From assembly GCA_033439265.1 (NCBI GenBank), contig JAVTVX010000005.1, forward strand, positions 8,070,001-8,134,000: a DNA stretch of 64,000 bases, given 5' to 3'. Below are positions 24,901 to 36,900 of this stretch, one piece after another (position 1 is the stretch's first letter; each line of letters starts with the position of its first letter). The notes beneath the pieces are model-generated. The model was not told the DNA's origin, searched no databases, and worked only from the letters and a program-made list of their open reading frames with translations. This DNA comes from Dillenia suffruticosa (Eukaryota > Streptophyta > Magnoliopsida > Dilleniales > Dilleniaceae). The position numbers were made by a program, and so were the translations under genes.

Positions 24901-27900
24901 ATTTTGTTGTGGAGTATATACACATGATTTTTTATGGATGATTCCTTTCTCCTCTAAGAAATTCTCAAATGCATGACTAGTGTATTCTCTTCCATGATCT
25001 GATCTAAGAATTTTGATATTGGCATCAAATTGCCTAATTACATATCTATAATAACTCTTGAGTGCCTCAAAAACTTCAGATTTGGTCGTCAAAAGGTATA
25101 CCCAAGTGTATCTAGTTTTATGATCAATGAATGTTACAAAGTATTTAAAACCATTTTGGGATACTATGGGTGAAGTCCACACATCAGAATGAATGAGCTC
25201 AAAAGCATTTTTATATATTGTGTTTGAAATTGGATAGTACATCGTAGTTTGTTTTCCAAGAACACAAGCTTTGCAATGCCTATCTTCTATCTCTATGTTT
25301 GGAAATAGGCGTTTCAAAGCTAAGTCACCCAGATATCCTAAACGAGCATGCCATATCGAAGGATCTTCACTCTGGACAGCAAAAACTTGATTTTCTCCAT
25401 CCAAGTAATACAGGTTGTTCTTTCTAGACCCCTTGCTAATCAAGAGATTCGACTTGAGATCCTGAAATACAACTTGGTTATGATCAAAAATAGCTTTACA
25501 TTCTCGTTCTTTGGTTATTTTGCCGATGGACATGAGGTTGGAGTTGAACTTTGGCACATATAGTGCTTTAGTTTTCTTGCCAAGAAGTTCAACTTCACCT
25601 AAGTAATCAACTCTCAATTTTTGACTATTGGCAACTTTGACAATCTTATGGTCTGAAAGAGAAATAAGTTTCTTAATTTTGTTTCTATCTTTGACCATAT
25701 GATTGTCATAACCGGAATCAATAAGCCATTTATCAAAATGAGAAGAGCTTAGATCATTACCAGAATGTGGAGCCATTTGATCGATGAGCCTTTTCATTTC
25801 TTTATGCATTTTCTCCATCTTAGATTCAAGGGCAGCCACTTGAGAGACTTGTTGAGCATGTGCAGGTGAATCTACCTCCCTTTTATTGTTCTTTGGCCTC
25901 AAGTGTGGATAAAGAAACGAGCACTTTTCCCTTTTGTGGCCTAGTTTTTTGCGGTTGGTGCACACATCATTTTTCATGAAGTTCTGACTTTTGTTGGCCA
26001 TATGTTGTTCCTGGACAGATTTGAAGGCTTGGGCTTCGGATTTCAGATTGTTGGATTCTTCTAGCCTCATGCTTGTTTCGACCCTTTAAATCATAAATTG
26101 GACTTCTTGGAATGAAGGAAATATCTTCATTCTAAGAATTTCTTGGCGAATTGAAGTATATTTTTCTCCAAGGCCCATAAGAAGACCAAAAGTCATATCT
26201 TCATCATTTCTTTGAAGAAGAGTTTTGAAATTGGAGGTAGGAGGCCTTAGAAGATTGAACGCATTCCATAGATCCCTATATTTCCCAAAGTATTCGGGTA
26301 GGGATTTACCTTCTTTTTGGATCTTAGAGATCTTCTTTTTCAACTCAAAAATTCTGTCGGTGTTTGTTTCTTGACCATATAGAGTATGCATTTGATCCCA
26401 CAAGATCTTTGCATTTGGAATGCAAGTGACCATTGCTTTGTTGGTCTTGTCAAGAGACATTTGTAAAAGCACCACCACTTGATCATCTATTTTCTTCCAT
26501 GCTTTGAATGATGGATCAGCATCATCAAGAGGATCTTCAAATATGTGATTTTCAAGATTGAAGAAGTTCAAAAATCTCTTGATGGTATATTGCCAAGTAT
26601 TGTAATTTGATGAATCCAAAAGAATGGAATTGAACATGGAAGTGCTAATTTGTGGTGGTGGATCACCAAGGATGGACGAAGAAGGAATTGAAACCTGCTC
26701 TGATACCATGTTGAAGATTTAAAGTAGTAAGCAATGAGTAAGGAATGAAAACTTCAAGAGTTTTATTGATCTTTCAAGAGAAATGTACAAGAATTAAAGA
26801 CATTTTTTTATGCCTTCAAAGAACAACTAGAGCCTCCTTAAATAGAGAAACAACAACAACAACAACAACAACAAACTGCGCCTTAATCCCAATAGTTGGG
26901 GTCGGCCATTTGAGAGACAAACTTGAAAAGGAGAGAAAAATAAAATAAAAATAAAGATAAAATAAAATAAAAATAAAATAAAAATAAAATAAAATAAAAT
27001 AAATACAATGAAAAATAGATAAATAAATCAATAGATAAATATTTGAAAACAGATTGGTTTAATTTGTGCGGATTCTACTACGCCATCCATTCCTATCCAA
27101 AACCATTTCCTCTTCTAAACCCTTAATCTTCAAATCTTTGCGGATAACTTGCATCCAAGTTTTCAGCGGTCTACCTCTACGTTTTACTAAACTGTCTAGA
27201 TTTAAGTTCTCGGTTCTCCTAACAGGCGCATCATTGGGTCTTCGTTGCACATGTCCGAACCACCTCAGACGGCACTCTCGCATCTTATCCACAATTGAAC
27301 TAACCCCCAACTTATTTCGGATCTCTTCATTTCTTATTCTATCTCTTCTAGTTTTTCCACACATCCACCTAAGCATCCTCATTTCTGCTACAGACATCTT
27401 TTGTTCTTGTTGTTGTTTAACAGCCCAACACTCAGTACCATATAATAATGTAGGTCTAACCACGCTTCTATAAAACTTTCCCTTTAAGTGCAATGGCATC
27501 GTGTGATCGCAAAGAATTCCGGAGGCCCTTCTCCATTTCATCCAACCCGCTTGAATTCTATGGTTCACATCTCCATCGATGTTACCATCATTTTGAATGA
27601 TAGATCCTAAGTATCTAAATCGTTCACTTTTGGGTACCTCTTGCCCATCTAACCTAATCGTTTCTTCATCATTCCGGGGTCTGTCACTAAACCCACATCT
27701 CATATATTCTGTTTTTGATCTACTCAGTCTAAACCCGCTAGTTTCTAGTGTAAATCTCCATAACTCGAGTTTAACACTAACACTCTCTATAGTTTCATCA
27801 ACTAACACTATATCATCTGCGAAAAGCATACACCATGGTATTTCATCTTGGATATTTTTGGTAATTTCGTCTATCACTACTGCAAAGAGGAGGGGGCTTA

Positions 27901-30900
27901 ATGCCGAACCTTGGAGTCCAATGTTAATGGGAAAACTATCACTCAAACCCCCACGAGTGCTTACGCCGGTTATAGCTCCCTCATACATATCTCTAATTAG
28001 GTTAATATACCTCAAGGATATCCCTTTCTTCATCAGCGCCCACCACAATAAGTCTCTAGGAACTCTATCATATGCTTTTTCCAGATCAATGAATACCATA
28101 TGTAGGTCTCTCTTCTGTGCTCTATATTTCTCCATTAAATGTCTTAGCAAGTGAATCGCTTCCGTGGTGGATCTGCCTGGCATAAATCCAAATTGATTTT
28201 GAGATATACTTATCTCCAATCTCAATCGATGCTCTATTACTCTCTCCCATAATTTCATAGTATGACTCATAAGCTTAATCCCTCTATAGTTAGAGCAATC
28301 CTGTATATCTCCTTTATTCTTATAGAGCGGTACAATTACACTCTTCCTCCATATCTGAGGCATTCTCCTAGTTTCCCAAATTTTATTGAAAATATCCGTT
28401 AATATTTTTATACCAAATTCACCCAAACATTTCCACACTTCTATAGGAATGCCATCAGGTCCTATGGCCTTATTATTCTTCATTCTCTTTAAAGCCTCCT
28501 TCACTTCAAGAGGACGGATCTTGCGTTTAAAATCTCTATTGATCTCTTCTATAGGTATTTCGATATTCCCTATAACTCCCGTATTCTTAACATTAAAGAG
28601 ATCGTCAAAATAATCACGCCAACGTTTTCTTATGTCCTCATCCTTTACAAGTATAGTATTGGTTCCACTCTTAATGCACCTAATACCATTTAAATCTTTA
28701 CTCTTTCGCTCCCTTAGTTTGGCAATTTTGTAGATCTCTTTCTCTCCGTCTTTAGTATCCAATTTCTTGTATATTTCATTATACACCTTACTTTTTGACT
28801 TTAGGATAAACTTTTTCACATCCTTTTTTGCTTTCTTGTATTTGTCATACGCATCACTACCGCTATTACCTTTAAGGTTCCTATAACACTCTCGTTTGGT
28901 GTGGATAGCCGTTTGAATTTCTTCGTTCCACCACCATGATTCTTTGCCTATAGGGACCTGACCCTTCGATACACCAAGAACTTCCTTACCTGTGCTCATA
29001 ATAGTATTAGATATCTCATTCCACATTGTGTCTGAATCGTCCATAATAGACCAATTTGCCACTTGATATAATTTATCTCTAAAGGTCGTCAACTTTTCTC
29101 CTTTTAAATTCCACCACTTAATTCTTGGATCCACAAATAGACGATGTCTCTTTTGCCTTTTAGACACCCGTATAAAGAGGGAAGAAAGCTAAAAAGATAG
29201 AGAAAGAGGGAAGAAAGCTAAAGAGAGAGATAAAGAGGGAAAACAGAGAGGAGAGGGCACTGCCCTCTCCTCTTATGGCCGTTGGGGTACTAGCCGTTGG
29301 GGACAGCCCCAACGGCTCTTTAAAAGAGCAGTTGGGGCCTCCTTTTGGGCCCGTTTGAGAGAGGCAAACCTGGGCCCCACAGATGCATACAGAAAGATCG
29401 TATTTAGTGCCTGATTTGGGTCCCTAAATGAGCTGGAAGTACTGAACAAAGACAGGAGAAAACTGTCCTTCTGAAATCTTACAAATGGGATTCCTAATTT
29501 ATCTTCGTTTCAGCAATTTGCTCCTCAAATTCTCTTAAACCAAACCCCTAGCCCATATAATTTCTTTTCATGCTGCAACCATCAAGAACTCAATTACCTT
29601 ATTCTTAAACCTCTATGCTCACTTATCAATTATTACAAGCATGGTTTTCCCACATGATGCCACTGGTAGGTTTCTTTTAGCAGCCATATATTTTGAAAAA
29701 ACACAATTTTATTTTAGCAAGTGATGGTAGGATTAGTATAGGAATTGTTCATTGTCAAACTCAAAAATAAATATAAAAAGGTCTACTTGGAGCGCTGGAA
29801 GGGGACTGTTAAGGAGAAGCCCAATAATCCCTTATTGCATAATCCAAAATAATTTGTGTATGTGTTTGAAATCAGTGATTTAAATGATGTGACAAAATAC
29901 ATCATGTTTCTTTAGCCACAAAAATGATAATTGAAACATATACAAAATATAGTTAATTCGCCCCTTTTGGGGTAGAATATAAAAAGATAAAAATCTTTAA
30001 AAAAAAAAAAAACCCCACAAAGTGTCAATAATTTTTTTTAATTGGAATTTTTTTAAGAAAAGAAAAGATATATTTTCATTTATATTAATGGAAAAAGAAC
30101 ACCTGCCCTAACCTTTGCAAAGCCTGACCACTTAATAAATGCTGCACAGACAATAGAGAGAGAGTTGGGGGGGGGCAAAACAAAAGATCTAAGGAGTAAA
30201 ATTGATAACGAGGTGAAAACGTGTAAGGTTTCTTATTTTGACAAAATGGGGCAAAACTGTACTGTTGTTATAAATTGGCATAATATAAGGTTGAAGTTAT
30301 TAAGAAATCAGTTGATCTGCGATCCATCACATCAATAACAAACAATCATGAAAACTCGAGTATGAAGAAAACTGACCTCATTTGAATCTGTATGGACAAG
30401 GATAGCTGTCAACGGGTCATCTCTTTTCAATCGATTCTCTTCATTTGGCATAATAACATCCTTCAATGGACATTCACGATCACCACTTTGATGACCATAG
30501 TTTCCACATCTAACACATCTCACGTTCCGCACTTCAACTCCAAATGGTTTTACCCTGGCTGGAATACCTGTTTCCAGCCTGAAATATTTCAAAATAAAAT
30601 GCTTAGAAGGTTCAAAATTTTGCTTGTAGCACCACCAAGGGAAAGATATTAGGGATATGAAAATTCCATATTATCATAGTTTCATTAAGAATGAGTAAAT
30701 AATATCCAAATTATAGCCCGGTGTGTCACCATGAAATGGCAGGATACAACAAATGTGATTTTCAGCTCTATTAGTCTATGATTTTCAACAGCACCAATAA
30801 TAAATGCTCCATCACAGAAGATAGGACCTTTTGAAAGTCCCCAACCACATATTTGTGTCGTGCACCACATTCATAATGACTTCAAACATTGTTTACTTTT

Positions 30901-33900
30901 GCAGTGTTCTGTTTCTTAGGCTATGTGGAACAGACTCTTCAACACTTGTGGTGAATAATGGGTGTGACCAAATAATGTGGATGATATTTTAAAACAAGAT
31001 TAAGGGTTTGAACGTGACAAAGATGCCAAAATCCTACTATTGCACTCTAAAGTTGATCCTTTAGTTCATCTGGAGAGCAACATCACAATATTAAAAAACC
31101 AATTAAGATTCGCTTTTATTTTAATGTTTAATTTTGGTTGTAAGTGTCAATGTAGTGGGGCCAATTGTCTATGAAGAATAAACAAAATTAGAGAATGTTG
31201 ATAGTTTCATGTAACCATTTTTCTTTTTATTCTTCCAAATAAGATATCTAGGGTAAGGGCATTGTAGTATTTCACCAAATTTCCCATTTTGACGTTTTAT
31301 ATAAACAAAATACAAAATCATTGTTTAGTAATTTCCTTTTGGGATTTGCATTTTTGAATTGAACCTAGACTAAGGAAATTAGTCAGAAATGACTTTGTAA
31401 TTCTTTTAGACAATTTCAAACTTGTTCCATCAAATTAGGATACATGACCGGTTCCTTGAGATGTGTGTTTCGTAGTGCCTTTTTTAGTTTCTATAGCATA
31501 ACTTATATTCTTTAATTCTAATTATGGTAGATGCCAATTGACTATATTTTGATCGTGTTTTAATCATCACTTTTTTAGATAAAAAACTGTGCTATGATGC
31601 CAAATTATCTAACCAATAAATTCCAAAGAAATTTCAATATGAAAGATGCTACTCTTCTTTCTAAGAGAAACCATTTGAAGATAGTTCAATTCTCAAGACT
31701 GCCAAAATCTTCATTTTACGAGTCAAAATAATAAAACTCTCAAATACAATCTGTTTTTTTTTTTCTTCCCAACATTTTCCACCTCTTAGATCTAAAGAAA
31801 TGACATATTATATTAAACAGAAATGACATATTATATTAAACGCTCTTCCTCCGTGCAAAACTATTCTACAAGAATAGTATTTGTGCAGAGAACATAGCAA
31901 AACAGGCAGCCTGGTGGCAATGTGCAAATATCGGTATCTTAAGGCACGATTCTTATTGTCTTCCAGAGGGTTTCAGAGCATGAGATGACAGAATATATCA
32001 TCAGAATTTGCAATCTTAAGCAGAATGAAGGTGCAGGAACAATAATATGGCCCTAAGGAACATCCAACAATGCTCCAGAGATCTTCCCAAAAACAAAAGA
32101 AAAAAGGAAATCAATCCATGCACCATGAAGGATTTTGATTCAGTAGCTGATGGTAATGACAACAGAAGGGAGGTTTGTTATCTTGGTTGGAATTAAAATC
32201 ACGAGCTACGGTGACTAAACTTTAGTGTGCTTCTACAAGATTACTTTTATTTAAGCATTTCAGTTTTTAGTGCTCTACTCAACTGGAGGAAAACATTGTA
32301 TGCTTCTATGCACCATAAAGAGTGATCAGCACGTTGATTAGAGGCTGACAGAAAAAGATTTGATTTCAAATAGCAAGTCATAATTATCAAGCAGGTTATG
32401 CTAAGACCTTCCAAACTTGGACTTCAGTATTTAGTGGATGGTACTCCTGAATTGGGCTAAAAATTATGTAGAGGGTATCCTAAATTGATTGAATCTGCAC
32501 CAAATCTCTTACTTCCACCTCTAAGTGCTACCCTTTGCACCGTTCCATATAACCCTGTCTGTGCCTTATGTTGCTCCTCCATACTGCGAAACACCTCAAA
32601 GAAAGTTGGAAATATTTAAGCTCTGGATAAGGGGCATTATTCAAGAAAGAACCATTTCAACTCACTCTTTAACAAAAGAGTGCGCTATGAGTTCATATAA
32701 AATTGATAGGGGAAAAGTTCATATAAATGAGAGCACTATTCCAGAGTTTACAACCATACCAACCTAAAAACCTGCAGCATAAAAAAAAAGTAACATTTGA
32801 TAGATAGTGTATTGCCACAATTTAAAAAAAAAAAGAAAAAAGAAAAAAAAAATCAACTGTATCCATTTTACAAGCCGAATTTATGATCATGTTTCCTTTC
32901 ATTGAAATGCCAGAAAGGAATATCTCTAGATGTCCCCCGTTCTGACTTGTAACATCAGAAGTAAATCTCTCTGGATGTCGTCTAACCTTTTAGCCAAGTA
33001 GCTCAAAAAGGAAATATGACATAGCAAACCAGGGGGTTAATAAAGTGCGCTCTTTACAAGATTAAGTCCCCGCTTTTTCTTGACAGATAACATTTTTTCA
33101 TCCAACCAACTTCTTTTCTAATCTCTCAACTGTCCATCCTAGAAAATATTCTAACATATGACCCTTATATATCTCTAATTTCATGGTTTTGGGAACCCTT
33201 ACATACAACAAAAGAATCAAGAAATCTGCAAAAAAGACTCTATCCTCTTCAGTCACAAATATGTTAGGAACCCAAAAGTTCAAATCTTAAGCAAAAAATG
33301 ATAAAAAAAAAAAGAAAGGGGGCTTTCTAATTCCTAGAAATTCTCAAACTGCAGTTCATCCAATTTGAAACCCCACCCACAAAAAAAAAAAGAAAAAAAA
33401 GGACTAGAGGTGTTAGAGAAAAGCCGTAGCACCATTAAGATAGTTAACAAAATATCAACTCCAGTGAGCTTTTTGAGTTATCTTCCTTGATTTGCCTACC
33501 TCATTCATGTAGTATATTTATATAATATATGCAAGCAATAAAATTAGAATCTGTAATATAATTATGAAAAAAGTCTAGAAAAAAAAGGCTTGGGATCATC
33601 ACGCATCTAAATCTGCTGTTCACACGAGAGGGAACAAGTGTATTGCTAAGATTCATATATTATTCTAGTAACTCATATTCGAGAATTCATTACCTTCAAA
33701 ATTCTAAGTTCTCCCCAAACCTTTTTGGATCATCTCACCCAAAACTCAAATGATCCTTAACTACCCTCCCGTATGTTTTACATTTCTTAGATGGAAGGAC
33801 AAAGATACTGTTATATTAAAGTTTTCATGTGGTCTCCAGTTGGTCATAAGAGGGGACTGACGAAAAGTAATTAGTTATAGATGAAGCAACCAAATGAGGT

Positions 33901-36900
33901 TCTATATCCACATTAAATGCAACGCAAGTAGTGAGTCTACAAAATCACTTGTTCCCTCATTGCTTTAATTGCTTGGGCTCTTTGATGCAAACTTCTTTCA
34001 TATAAGTTAAAGAGGGTTGCTTATGTCATAAATAGGACTTTCAGGTTCCCATCATGGTTAAGACTCAATTCACTTCACATACATTTTAAATTTAAAAACC
34101 TTGCGAAGAATACAGGTACATAACTCTCCTCATTAGTGAAGAGGAATGATTGATAAGGGAGATAACCCTTTGCTTCCCACACACAAGCCAAGTATATTGG
34201 ACGTTGGATAATAGAATATCTTGCAACTCAATCCCTAATAGAGGGATTAAAGGACGTCATACTATTGGCAATCTAATACCTATTAAGCTTCTCCGATGGG
34301 AATCTAACAACATTCAAATCCGCACCAAAAAACAATTGGGATCACAAACAAAAAATCCCGTAACATGAAGACCCATAGCATGAAGTAGAACAAAAAGAGA
34401 AAAAGGATCCAAAAGGCTCTCAAGACGGTGTAGGGTTCTAACATCCCAAATTGTAATGATCCCACCGAAAAACCACCAGAGGGAGAAACTCCCAACCCTT
34501 ACACCTTGAATCCCAAATGAAATTAACTAGATTAGCAGCAACCAACTCTAACTTGATTCTTCAATAAAGACAACATCAAGACATATCTAAGAATTTTTTT
34601 TTTTTTTTTTTTGGCTGAACTTTCTCCTTTCCTCCATATCACCTAAACGCTTGACATTCCAACTAAGCACTTTCTTTTGACACCTCATATTTCCTCTGAC
34701 ATTCTAAAATCCCCTCTTCCTACCACTTTTCTAGGTCTCTTTCTCTTACCTCTTAGTTATAAAAAGAAGAAAGCTGGATTGTTTTCATGTGTTAACACTA
34801 GGCTCAGACAACCTGAAATCTAGTCTGTCAGGGATGGATTATTCTTGGCCATCCCTCTCACCTTCTAGACCAATAACTGTGTGTGGATTACCCAAAGAAC
34901 TAAAATTTTGTTATGGCATTGAGGTTACCGGAACAAATATGGTGGCCAATATAATATGTGTACAATGCAGAGATTGATCGATTACTTTCATCATAATCAC
35001 GTGCCCAACAACACAAAATTGGAAAGCTCCCAATTTTAATTATATCATAAGTTGCGGTGGTAAAGAAATGTGAGAGAGATTTTCTGCCCACTCTAAGGCC
35101 TAAAGGATGTTCCATGGCGCTCAAACCGTCAATACCCATGCCTTGTTGGTCCCTTCTAGAGCTATCACTTTGATATGAAGCTCAATCTCTCTGAAGCTCA
35201 TGAAACAAGGTTGGCTCTTTTAAATACAACATTTTCATTCACAACCTCTACATCCGATTCGCTAATTTCTCATCCACATGATTTATGATTTCCTCCAGCG
35301 ACAACCCATCATCAGAACCTACAAAATCCAACACATTATCCTGCAAGTCCTTATCAACCCCATCACAGCAGAATCCTTCATTTACCAACTCCATTTAGAG
35401 AACCCACTATCAATGGCCTGTATTGCAACTAAGTGTCAACTTGCATATCTGGAACCACTTGTAGAACTGAAATGCTTAGAACAGACAATACTTGAACAGG
35501 ATCTGTTCTCCTTTGTATCCTATAGTAGAAAGGAGATAGGAATCAATTTTTAGTGGATGAATCTTCCTCACTAGAAACACTTTAAACCATTTACTTATTC
35601 TTTTAGAGTCCAATCATATCACTTTGGGTGTCCTACACTTTTAAGGTTCGAGAAATACTGCTGTCACTTGGAGGTCTTCGGTGAAGTTAAAGAGAAGAAA
35701 AGTGATCATCTTTGTGAGATTGATGAAAGAGATAGGCTGGATGACAAAAGAGGTTTGTCAAAGAATCTCTTTACCGATAGAGAGAATCTTATGAATAATA
35801 TTGAGGGTTTTTTTTTTTTTTTGAGGAGACTAGTTGGCATCACAAGACTCAGGTGAAGTGGGTTAGAAAGGGTGATTGTAACACTAGGTTTTTCCATCAG
35901 GTCACGGATGGTAGGAGGCAAAGGAGAGAAGTAGAGGATAACATGGGAAATTTCATAATGAATCTTGTCTCTATTAAGGATTCCATTACCAGTTTTTATA
36001 AAAATCTGTATACCCAAGAAAGATAAGTGTTTGTCCTATAGCTGAAGGTCTTGATTGGAATCCAACAGAATTGCCCAGAAAGACCCTTTGAAAAAGATAA
36101 GACTCATGGAGCACCCTTCGGTTATGATAGGGGTAAAGACCGTGGTCTTGATGGTTTTACCGGGGCTTTTTTTTTCAAGATTTTTAGAATGTCATCTGTG
36201 AAGATTTGTTTAAAGTCTTCAATGAGTTTACACCAATAAGGGGGTCAGTAAGAACATGACATCTACTTTTATAACCCTTATTCGTTAAAAAATTTGCACC
36301 TTCAAAGTGAAAAATTTTAAACCTATTAGTCTTATCATTAGTTTTTATCGTTTTAATTATACCCTCCCTTGAAATCGTAGTACTTTCATGGAGGAAGAGA
36401 CATTCTCGATGCAACCATGCTAGCTAATGAGATAGTTGACAATATCAACAAGTATGATATGAGTATAGTTTTGAGGTTATCTTTTGAAAAGGCTATCATA
36501 GGGTTAGTTAAAGTTTCTAGGTTAATGCAGTGTGAAGGATTTAGAATTCGATGGAGAAGTTTGATAGGAGGTTCTTTGAGTTCAGCTACCATTTGTGTCA
36601 TTCTTAATGGAGTGTCTAAATGTTGATTTTTGCCTTCTCAAGGGTTAACCCACGAGTCCCTCTTTAATTTTCCTCTTTACTCTTGTGGTGGACCCATTGA
36701 GCACATTGTTTGAAAGAGGGGTTAAAGCCAATATTTTTCGTGATCTTAGGGTGGCAACCAAAGGAAGTTTGTGTTTCTAATCTTCAATTTGCGGATGATA
36801 CTCTCCTTTTCTCAAAGGACACCGATGATTTTGGGAAATGATGACTGTGAAAGTCTCAGGCCTTAAGATTAATATTGACCAACGGTGAACTTTCGGCATA

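Larger units (their letters stand above)
22582..26709 (-). pseudogene. Copia gag-pol polyprotein with four in-frame stops
   Basis: All segments share one frame. Gag (UBN2 type) is 26709-26086. Next is a zinc knuckle at 25921-25962 whose second cysteine is Arg, then protease with D-S-G at 25711-25719. Integrase follows at about 25450-24650 (HARLG, zinc residues, core and [10 protein letters not shown]). RT starts near 24090, with YVDD in [12 protein letters not shown], and RNase H (CDADWAGD) ends at 22582 inside the 3' LTR. Stops lie at 26086-26088, about 24100, about 23827 and about 22906. Conserved tryptophan or glutamine is expected at the last three, so TGG or CAA appears to have become a stop. 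The start codon is formed by the last LTR base plus TG of the PBS. No frameshift has accumulated. Confidence 0.9.
26851..29170 (-). mobile_element. RTE-clade non-LTR retrotransposon, 5'-truncated
   Basis: Read on the minus strand, it ends GGGATTAAGG...(TTG)n, the 3' microsatellite tail typical of plant RTE elements rather than poly(A). The 3' UTR has an AAAATA-rich tract (26936-27005). The 5' end is cut just before the linker that precedes the reverse transcriptase, so the endonuclease is missing. It inserted into an LTR of the Copia element and is therefore the younger of the two. Confidence 0.88.
22135..29515 (-). mobile_element. Ty1/Copia retrotransposon in intron 4, with an RTE LINE nested in its 5' LTR
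   Basis: LTRs are 22135-22603 (3' LTR) and 26709-26850 plus 29171-29515 (5' LTR, split). Ends are TGTTGAAG...TTTCAACA on the plus strand, with the last base pair region of the right copy mutated to CAGCA. Flanks gtttg (22130-22134) and atttg (29516-29520) are a target duplication with one mismatch. A PBS lies at 26697-26708 and a polypurine tract at 22604-22617. The polyprotein runs in a single frame of about 1375 codons with four stops and no frameshift. LTRs differ by many substitutions and an indel, so the element is old. Its orientation matches the host gene. Confidence 0.92.
26709..29515 (-). repeat. 5' LTR of the intronic Copia, interrupted by the RTE LINE
   Basis: 26709-26850 and 29171-29515 together match the 3' LTR. 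Just after the LINE (29171 onward) the sequence agagggaagaaagctaaa appears twice, against once in the 3' LTR, so a short duplication or filler accompanies the insertion. Confidence 0.88.
19655..30376 (-). other. Intron 4 of the CIR1-like gene (10.7 kb)
   Basis: It lies between GAG|GTCAGT and TTGCAG|CC and has phase 0. From left to right it holds a small tandem duplication (20008-20158), an L1 remnant with a 155-bp duplication, and a Copia element with a nested RTE element (22135-29515). The stretches 19660-20000, 21250-22130 and 29516-30376 show no recognisable gene. The Copia and RTE elements have the same orientation as the gene. Confidence 0.85.

Noticed and set aside
27066-28613. Plus-strand open frames of 75-185 codons opposite the RTE reverse transcriptase
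   Set aside because: They are shadow frames of the minus-strand RT and have no recognisable domains.
30685-30870. Small minus-strand open frame in intron 3
   Set aside because: No domain, not needed for the joined CDS, and of a length expected by chance.
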